Source: Perkinsus chesapeaki (Eukaryota > Perkinsozoa > Perkinsida > Perkinsidae). Taken from it: a stretch of DNA of 64,000 nt. Position numbers and translations under genes: made by a program. Below, piece by piece: positions 56,640-64,000 of this stretch. The DNA is taken from NCBI GenBank assembly GCA_013115145.1, contig JAAPAO010000027.1:60240-124239 (forward strand), read 5' to 3'. Each line of letters starts with the position of its first letter. The stretch's first letter is position 1. A model generated the notes under the pieces. It was not told the DNA's origin. It did not search any database and saw only the letters and a list, made by a program, of their open reading frames with translations.

Positions 56640-57488
56640 GTAGAGGGGATGCTCTTTACAGGTTGCGGTTTGAGGATGGAGCTTTAATGGGGAGGAGGTT
56701 GAAAATAATGAAATTACGCATTTCCAATCTATTAGTAACTGAGAGTAATACCTATCAGACTTATAATATAAGCAAATACATAATACAGTGTTGTAAGTTC
56801 GATAGCTCTCCCACTAGAAAAGCGGGAGGGCTGGTTGATCTGATTATGAAATTTGAGGGCTTACCCGAGAAAACCTTAAAGAGTGTTTCAGTACGGAGAA
56901 GTCACGCCTGCCTTGTTCCGAGTTGCTCGGCAGAAAGTTTGGTACATTTCGAGAATCTGCCGTTGTTCGAGGTACACTGCCCCGATGACCCCCGCAGTGT
57001 CAAAGAGCATTGGGGATGTGGTCCCTGAATCTGGTTATCTCACGCTCCGTGGCTCGGATGTAGGAATTTAGTCGGCGCTACAAGTGGCGCAGGGCTTGTC
57101 AGGGCAAGATGCATGAGTATGCTATCAACGAGTTGCCCAAGGGCAACAAGCCTAGGAGGGGACATGCTATGGGTGGCGATAAAGTAGGTATCGGGAGATC
57201 GAAAAAGTTCAGAGTGCATTCGGGCTTACGTGAGAGTAAGGAATGGATCAGTCGTTCCACCAGTCCGTCAAATCTCCTGACCGGTTGGAGAAATGACGAT
57301 GCCACGCAAGCTTCATCGTGCAAAATCAGACCAAACCTCTCTCTCTGTGCGGTGCTTATGTAATTGGAGCCATGGCTGTCATTGCTGGTTCTAGCTGGAC
57401 TAACAGCTTGGATTTTATATACAAGTATTCTGACATTCTGAGGAAGCGGTTTTATGCAGGAAACCTCTTATACGGATTCCCTTCATAG
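56640..57488 (+). CDS. Unrecognised gene or gene remnant between cathepsins
   Basis: Protein-like stretches in two frames: RRYKWRRACQGKMHEYAI, then ELPKGNKPRRGHAMGGDKVG from about 57074, and later FIVQNQTKPLSLC, a hydrophobic run AYVIGAMAVIAGSSW, then DFIYKYSDILRKRFY and stop at 57488. The two halves are offset in frame. A 54-nt intron starting GTAAGG at about 57237 is possible but reads into a different frame from the hydrophobic end. Either an unresolved intron or a frameshifted remnant. Upstream part 56640-57060 unclear. Confidence 0.3.
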
Positions 57489-57565
57489 CTACAGTTATTC
57501 ATATAAAGTGTCATTTATATTCGCATTGTTTCTAACGCGTAACACAATTTCTGTCTCCTTTTTAG

Positions 57566-60500
57566 GCGGCCACACCAGAGGCCCCTCTTGCTCAGCACTG
57601 TGAGCAAGCTACTGTGGATTCCCCCGATCCTCAGTTCCTCGTTGAACGCCCCTTTATTGTCGATGTAAGGTTATCTCGTCTGGACTGGGCATCAGTTCTC
57701 TTTCAGAATTCTGAGCGTAAGTATGATAAACCGTCGAATAGGGCAGGCGGCTACAAGGCGACGCCGAAGCCTACGAACATATGTGAGTTGCTTACCTGGG
57801 ATTTGTAGAAAGGATTCGTCTCGGCTCGTTAGCTTTGGGAACAAATGGCGTTTTCGCCATGTCGAGATTCCGAAAGTTTCCGTGTTATTCTGATACCCTC
57901 AATTTTCGTGAAGTTGTCACTGACATTAAGCCGTAAGGATTGTGATTAGTTATCTCAATGACTTTATTAACACGTACCATTGAGCTGGTACGGCAAGCAA
58001 GGGAAAGAGGAATGATTCCTGTTTACTGCCTCAACTCCCTACTATCTTCCGTTTCCCAAAACCATTACTTATCCCTATTCTCCCTCCTGATGCCCACCAC
58101 TTTAGGTTCAACCTACTCCATGGTATGCAGTCAAGATCCCACTTGTCAGTGTGAGACTGGTTATTATAAGGTAGCATCATCATTATCAACTAGCCTCCTC
58201 TCGACTACCCCTTTCGAGCTGCCCTCAGGTACTGGATTCCCGTGCCATTGACAACTCCACATGTTACCTATGCGTGAGTTGTTCATTATTCTCATCTACA
58301 ATCATATATCGTTCTGGTGGTAGGTGCCCAAGGTTGCTGGCGTACAAGTCTCGAATGAGGCTAACGAAGACTTGCCGAGTAAGTAAATCTCTGACGAATA
58401 CTTCGGCCACAGCGTCGTCGTATTTGCGCGGGGATCGCGTTGCCTAGTTAATGGCTGAGGTTGCGATGTGCGTCAATTTCCATGTACTGTACTTGTCGCA
58501 AAATAGGACAAGTTCTGTGAAGACTAACTAAAAATGGAAAGATTTCCCAAAAATTTTAGAATTTTGTAGTAATAATTCAGTTCCTTTTCTCAGAAGTTAT
58601 AAAAACTTTCGGGAGATAGCAACGGTTCAGACTGTAGGTCATCACGGAAACCCGGCACGTCGCTACTCATGCTTGTGTGTTGATAAGTTGACCACTTCGC
58701 ATTTGTTTAGTACTCTTCGTTTAGTATTATAAGACTAATAAGATTGTCGTTTTCTCAGAGTCATGGGATTGGCGTGACGTCAACGGCAACAACTATCTCT
58801 CCTTCACTCGCAACCAGCACAACCCCAGCTATTGTGGAGGCTGCTGGGCTTTTGCATGTAGGCTCATCGATCACCCACTATTTCCATTTGATCATTTCTC
58901 TTCAGCAACTTCTGCATTCGCGGATAGACTGACTATCAAATCCGACCGTCGGTGGCCGAACAAGGCGATATCTCCTCAGCAGGTAAGGAGGTGGGGTGTC
59001 ACTCATTTCTATTCTCATTCGTCGCGTGGATTAGTACCATCTCCAGTATGGGGGAGTATCTGTTTGTGTCGTTCGGCAGCTGAGGCATAGAATTTCTTCA
59101 CTAAATCCATTCGATATTTTACCAGGCAGAACCTGCTTACACACGTTCGTGTGTGCCCGGGCACAACAGTTGGCTCTAGGGAGATTATTATTACATTATG
59201 GTCTCAGGTTATCAACTGCCGTGGTGGAGGTGACTGCTATGGCGGTGACAAGTACGGAGTTTATGACTTCTTTTATACCTATGGCGCGGTGAGTCTCTGC
59301 GGTAGTTTAATCTTGATAGGTTTATTATAAACCGTTTATATCAACAAACCTGATATGACGAACTCTGTACTTTAGTATAGGGTCCCCATAATGGGGATTG
59401 TGACCGTTACGGTTGCCACTAGCGACGGTTCTGAGCAATGTTGAGCAAATTCTGACTAAGACGATTGAGATGTTATCATTTCACTATATAATGAACAGTA
59501 AACCAATGTTACTGTGCCATTGAATATGTATTTGTGATCGGCTAATCTCCTGTAGTCTTTTCGGTCGATTGAAGATGGCCTGGACTAAAATGTTATTATA
59601 TTGCTGGTCTAAATAATGATAAATAGTAACATAACCCCCTTTACAAAATTATATGACCTACCGAGTGGTCTTTCAATATAACGAGTTCAATGCTAATTGT
59701 TCGTAAGTTTGCTCTTTAAACTATCTTAACACCAATAAACGTGCCAGCAATGCGTATATCGCTCGCCCACGTGTCATAGTTGGTTTAGGGTGGTTCAGTA
59801 CCACCCTGTCATTCGATATCTGAACTTGATAATAATAAGCTTCTGTGTAATTCCGTGTCAGGTTCATGACACTTGCCGAGGCTACACCGCTACAAACTTC
59901 GATGACTTCCTGGGATGGTGTCCAGCTGAGGCTCGTTGCATGGAGTGCACTGATGGCCCTGAGGGCTGCAAGGCCACGGCCAACTACCGGACATGGTGGG
60001 CTGATTATGTGGAGATGAAGGGTCAGTTACGGTTATTAGGCGTATTAAGGATTTCGCGCGCCTCGAAACTGCTGACCAGATCAAAAGGGAGATATGGAAA
60101 AGAGGGCCTGTGGGATGTGGAGTCGATGCTACCCAGCAGATGGATGAGTAAGTCGGTATGACTATATGTATATATCTTATATGGATACGTCGTCTTCCAT
60201 CTAGATAGATGAATAAGGCTATTCGCGGTTGTGGACAACCCCGAAAATTCTTATTCATAGTACATCTGTATGGTGGTACCGTTATCTAGTAATACCGTAG
60301 TAGAGTCAACCCTGGAATCTATTAAGGCGGCGATACCACTGAAGTTCACTTCCCTGTTGTATTTCATCGGTCTACTTGTTCACGTTGCTAGGCGGCGGAA
60401 TAACGCTTTGTGTCGGATGATTGGGAGCACGTGCCGGAATATTATTGTGCGACACAATTTGTGTCCCAGCCCTTTTTGTACTTTTCACTGTACCATTCGG

Positions 60501-61187
60501 GTTTCGAAAAATTGACTATCGTCGGTGCATTTTTGTTGTATCATAAGTATCTTTCTCTTCATCTTCAGCTACGAGGGCGGAGTATTCTACCAGGATAAGG
60601 CTGATGCCGAGATCAACCATGAAGTATCTTTGGTTGGTTGGGGACTAGATCCGGAATCCAAAGATGAGTAAGAGGAGCTACCTCAACACATCAGCTCATT
60701 AATAAAGGGAAATAACTGTTGAAATGCTTAACCCAGGCCGACACCGCCGAAAAATAATGATTATAATTTTCTGCTCGGATGCTATTCGTTATATCATCCA
60801 GCTCTGATCGTGAGTGTTTGGTAACTCCAGACCGATCATCACGACGCTGATAATGCAAAGTAGTGTATTAGGATGTTTCATAGCTTAGCCATCACGGGTC
60901 GGCGATGAGCGGATGTGTATTTCTGTTGTTTGTTAGGTATTGGATAATGCGTAACTCCTGGGGGAGCTTCTGGGGTGAGCACGGCTACATGAGGATCAAG
61001 TTTGGTACACTGTTGATCGACACGGCATGCAGGTGAGCGAACAGCGGAGTTGCTGCAATTTGGGTAGTTGATTGGACTCTGTCTCAGTTGGGGCGAGCCG
61101 GAGGACAAGTTTGATGGTGAAGTCATCCCTAATGTACCCCTCCAAGTTGGCAGTAAGACTCCTGTGCTCGAGGATGCATGCTATTAG
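57566..61187 (+). CDS. Cathepsin X/Z-like cysteine protease, intact catalytic set
   Basis: Multi-exon papain-family (C1A) gene; first coding exon not located, earliest supported exon begins at 57566. Landmarks: EDLPESWDWRDVNGNNY (two exons, 58320-58380 and 58760 on), RNQHNPSYCGGCWAFA with the oxyanion Gln and catalytic Cys, SAFADRLTIKSDRRWPN, INCRGGGDCYGGDKYGVYDF, VHDTCRGYTATNFDDF, FARLETADQIKREIWKRGP, INHEVSLVGWGLDP with the catalytic His, and YWIMRNSWGSFWGEHGYMRI with the catalytic Asn. It ends EDACY, TAG at 61185-61187. Cathepsin X/Z is a lysosomal carboxypeptidase. Many introns, several of 200-500 nt. Confidence 0.85.
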
Positions 61188-61321
61188 ACGGCTTGTTGAA
61201 TTATTAATGCTATTATTATTAAAATCCATATTGATTTAATCTCTTTCGATAAGATCCTTATCCCCAATCCGAGCGTTGTTATTTTTGATGTTTAAACTTA
61301 CTAATGTTGCTGTATCTTCCA

Positions 61322-61687
61322 AGCCTGGCATATTTTTACAGATCTTTCTCCCGTCCCAGTTCCGTCATCTGATGTTGGTTCGAGCACGGACTACCCTGTG
61401 ACCATGCTTGCTGCTGCTTGTTGCTTCATACGTGACCTGGACTGGTATCCCTCTTTGAGGAAGGGGATACCATACTAGGGATACTTTGGGGAGTGCTTCC
61501 TATATCTTTTCGGAAGTGTCGACCAGTTTGATGGAGTCTGTTTTATCCAGATTTAGCAGTGTCCTTATGGTCAGATACCGACTCATTGGTTGTCGCCAAC
61601 TATGTGGAGATGGACCCTACCGGCAATGCGGTCGATTTGCATCCTGCCAGCGAGTCTGCAGAAGATACTGTTGAAATTACTGTTTAA
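61322..61687 (+). CDS. Possible terminal exons of an unrecognised gene
   Basis: Frames flanked by splice-like sites: DLSPVPVPSSDVGSSTDYPV continuing through FIRDLDWYPSLRKG, then GYFGECFLYLFGSVDQFDG, and an acidic end NYVEMDPTGNAVDL with DTVEITV and TAA at 61685-61687. The composition is protein-like and the acceptors are pyrimidine-rich. No start codon, domain or homologue recognised; it may be noise. Confidence 0.25.
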
Positions 61688-62134
61688 GACAGCAGTTTAT
61701 GTGTTTTGAACCTGTCACTGTTCTGTCAAGGTGACGTCGATAGCACGTAGAGTCTTGTAATAATTGTTGTTGCCGCCGCTCATTTGGCAGCAACAACAAC
61801 ATTAGTTATAATGCCGTCGCTAGCCAGCCGGCGGCGGCGGCGGCCCCTACCACCGTTTACTGAAGCTCCACAGGCCCTCGGGCCTGGGTGGTGCATTTCT
61901 GTCCGTGTCGTCCTTGGTGGTCAACACCGCCGTCATTCGGTAGTGTTGGTTGCCTTGGTCGTTGTTGTTATTAATTTATATTAATTGGTATTAGTCTTAT
62001 TGCTGGTATCATTAAAAGGCATTGCGACCGCCAATGCCAGTCTACTAAATGCTGCTACCACTACCCGCCGCCGCCGTTATAGCTTAGTTGTCACCTTAAT
62101 GTTGTTGCGTACGAGTATATGAAAATTGTAAAAC
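61688..62134. promoter_or_regulatory. 5' region of Mei2-like gene with hairpin and GNN repeats
   Basis: Contains GTTGTTGCCGCC near 61765 facing GGCAGCAACAACAAC near 61786, a stem with a short loop, and a GGCGGCGGCGGCGG run near 61832. A second GCCGCCGCCG run lies at about 62068. This may be the 5' leader of the downstream gene. Role not evident. Confidence 0.35.
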
Positions 62135-63394
62135 ATGAAACGCTTCGCTCCGCCTATGTCGCGCCGCGTACTTTCACGGGAAGCCGTGTCATCAGCATTT
62201 TGTGATTCTGTAGTAGTGATGAAGGTTCAACCTGACAACGGTGCCACCGCTGGTGCCGGTCTGCAGCCCGCAGGCTCCCCTCGGCTCGTCGATGATAATG
62301 ACAGGCTCCTCGAGCACATTATGGATGGTGTGTCGCCGCCGCCGGGGGGCAGTGGGGAGGTCCCTGTCGGTGGTGGCGAGGGTATTGTTAAGAACACGTT
62401 TCTGGAGTTTGGTGTTGCCAAGCCCAGTGTGTTTAATAGGGCATCAACGTGTCCGCCTGGCACCATGGGGGAAGATAAGCCAACAAGTCTGATGCCTCCG
62501 GTAGGGGCTGAGCTGGAGGCGGTTAGTGAGGAGCTGAAGGGAGGGGTGTCTCCAGCTCCCCAGGTTAATACTCCGCCATTTTCGCCCAACTACAATCAAG
62601 ATAGCAACAGTGGTGAGACTGTCGAAGAGCTGTCGACGGTGATGTTGAGGAATATTCCCAATAAGTATACCCAGTCCAGCCTGTTGGAAGCTATTGATGA
62701 GAAAGGCTTCCGGACGATGTATAATTTCTTTTATTTGCCGGTCGACTTCAAGAACGGTTGCAATATGGGATATGCCTTTATTAATTTCGCCCATCATGAT
62801 TATGCTGTCCGCTTTATGGAGGTATTCGACGGTTACCAACTGCCCGCGGTAAGGTCGGTGAAGATATGCGCGGTCTGCTGGGCCCGCGTACAGGGCCTTG
62901 AGCGCAATGTCGAGCATTATCGCAACTCTCCGGTGAACGAGCTCCCCGATCCTCAGTATAGACCTCTGCTGTTCGGTGCTGACGGGAGCGAGCTACCGTT
63001 TCCGGCGCCGGACCAGAGCGCTACACGTATCAATGGTCGCCGACTGCCGACGGCTGCGGTTAATCAGACGGTTGCTGTTGGGCATGTGGGACATGCTGAA
63101 GCTGGTGGCCCGAGAGCTAATAGACGCCATGGAAGCACTACGCCTAATGCTGCTAATAAGCTCTTTATCGGAGGCCTCAGTCTCACCACCACCGATGAGG
63201 ACATCCGGGCGCATTTTTCCCAATTCGGACAAGTGTTGGATTCGACGGTTGTAAAGGATAGGAAGACTAATGCCTCTCGTGGATTCGGTTTCTGCACTTT
63301 CGCCAGCGAGGCGGTGGCTCAGTACGTCCTGGAGCAGCGCCATTGGATCAACGGTCAGAGCGTTGGAGTGAGGTTGTACTCGCAGAACAAGTAG
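62135..63394 (+). CDS. Mei2-type RNA-binding protein with C-terminal canonical RRM
   Basis: Intronless, 419 residues. The N-terminal 170 are low complexity. Residues about 170-270 form the Mei2 C-terminal RRM (RRM_2): STVMLRNIPNKYTQSSLLEA, FFYLPVDFKNGCNMGYAFIN, VRSVKICAVCWARVQGLERN. Residues about 340-419 are an ordinary RRM: NKLFIGGLSLTTTDEDIRAH as RNP2 and RGFGFCTFAS as RNP1. In Mei2 proteins of fungi and plants the special RRM is the last one; here a canonical RRM follows it. Role: RNA binding, in fungi tied to meiosis; not inferable here. A Gly-rich frame continues after the TAG. Confidence 0.85.
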   Translation: MKRFAPPMSRRVLSREAVSSAFCDSVVVMKVQPDNGATAGAGLQPAGSPRLVDDNDRLLEHIMDGVSPPPGGSGEVPVGGGEGIVKNTFLEFGVAKPSVFNRASTCPPGTMGEDKPTSLMPPVGAELEAVSEELKGGVSPAPQVNTPPFSPNYNQDSNSGETVEELSTVMLRNIPNKYTQSSLLEAIDEKGFRTMYNFFYLPVDFKNGCNMGYAFINFAHHDYAVRFMEVFDGYQLPAVRSVKICAVCWARVQGLERNVEHYRNSPVNELPDPQYRPLLFGADGSELPFPAPDQSATRINGRRLPTAAVNQTVAVGHVGHAEAGGPRANRRHGSTTPNAANKLFIGGLSLTTTDEDIRAHFSQFGQVLDSTVVKDRKTNASRGFGFCTFASEAVAQYVLEQRHWINGQSVGVRLYSQNK

Positions 63395-64000
63395 TGGTTA
63401 CGAGGAAGAAGTGGCGGTGGTGGTAGTCGAGCTGCAGCAGCGGCTGTGAAGTATTCATTTAGATTATTGTAGATGGGCCGATATTTTTCAGGGATGATAA
63501 TGCGATTGTCATCCACTATTTGGCAATATCAGCGGCAGCAGGAGGCGCTTGTCTTTACTTTGAAGAATACCATTAAGCCATCTCTTTATTTCTACCGAGC
63601 AAGGTTGAGTTCACGGTCTGCGGGAATGGGCTTAATTAGTGTGTTATCCTTGACTCATGTCGGGTTCTCTGTTTTCTGATGAGCCTGGTTACGAGCTGTT
63701 GTGGACCGATCAACAGGCGAAGTCAGGATACGCCTCGTGTGTGAAGGCGGAGCTGTGCGTCCCCTACTTCTTTAGGGACATCGGTCGATGTGATAAAAAG
63801 TAATGAGGACGTCTTGCGGGTCATGTGGGCCTGGAGGCGCGGGAGCACAGCTCGGATTTTTTAGGCATGTTCGATGTGATGGTAGCTTTCATGGGTGTCT
63901 TGGTCGTTGGGTAGTTGATTTCCGCAATAGTAACATATTTCCTATCAAACTCCTTTCTATTATATCTCCTCCTCCGTATCACTAGTAACATATTTCCTAT
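63395..64000. other. 3' flank, no supported gene
   Basis: About 0.6 kb. The 18-base word TAGTAACATATTTCCTAT occurs twice (about 63928 and 63983-64000). Frames are short and unsupported. Confidence 0.45.

Noticed and set aside
1-64000. tRNA, rRNA, spliced-leader RNA genes, CRISPR arrays
   Set aside because: Looked for the tRNA B-box, the dinoflagellate spliced-leader word and regular spaced repeats by eye; none found. A proper scan was not possible.

Overview
This window is nuclear DNA of a protist, most likely an alveolate near Perkinsus and the dinoflagellates. The genes carry many short (about 40-55 nt) GT-AG introns and use the standard code, with TAA, TAG and TGA all as stops. Two genes belong to a multi-pass membrane protein family that I know only from dinoflagellate-type hypothetical proteins. 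Homology calls rest on motifs read from translations; no search was run. Exon coordinates come from reading frame and splice-site logic.

Layout. 1-11.4 kb is a minus-strand run: a CEP164-like WW protein (open at the left edge), a pepsin-family aspartic protease, an ankyrin-DHHC palmitoyltransferase, an IQ-motif protein and ER Hsp70/BiP. A divergent intergenic region at 11.4-11.76 kb separates BiP from membrane-protein gene A (11.76-15.78 kb, plus). 16-28 kb is a rearranged accessory region. It holds two near-identical hexose-type transporters, three copies of a 0.3-kb repeat, an inverted duplication of a two-gene small-secreted-protein cassette, a perfect 105-bp inverted repeat enclosing 9.3 kb, and several perfect hairpins. 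28.7-31.15 kb is a decayed Gag-only LTR retroelement followed by a 20-bp minisatellite. 31.6-47.4 kb is a plus-strand run: membrane-protein gene B (paralogue of A), CPSF2/CPSF100 spread over 8.4 kb, a GT61-type glycosyltransferase and oligoribonuclease. 49-50.7 kb has two secreted-protein genes. 51.6-54.7 kb has two tandem class I aldolases (minus). 55.3-61.2 kb has two cathepsin X/Z paralogues around an unrecognised gene. 62.1-63.4 kb is a Mei2-type RRM protein.

Functionally this is mostly dispersed housekeeping: ER folding, glycolysis, mRNA 3'-end processing, RNA turnover, palmitoylation and cilium or basal body. Secretory or nutritional families (proteases, sugar transporters, Cys-rich secreted proteins) have expanded locally by tandem and inverted duplication. 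The strongest leads are the A/B membrane-protein family, the duplicated S1-S2 cassette with its nonsense and chimeric copies, a cathepsin that has lost its catalytic Asn, and a set of intergenic hairpins with one-nucleotide centres, two of which show compensatory changes.
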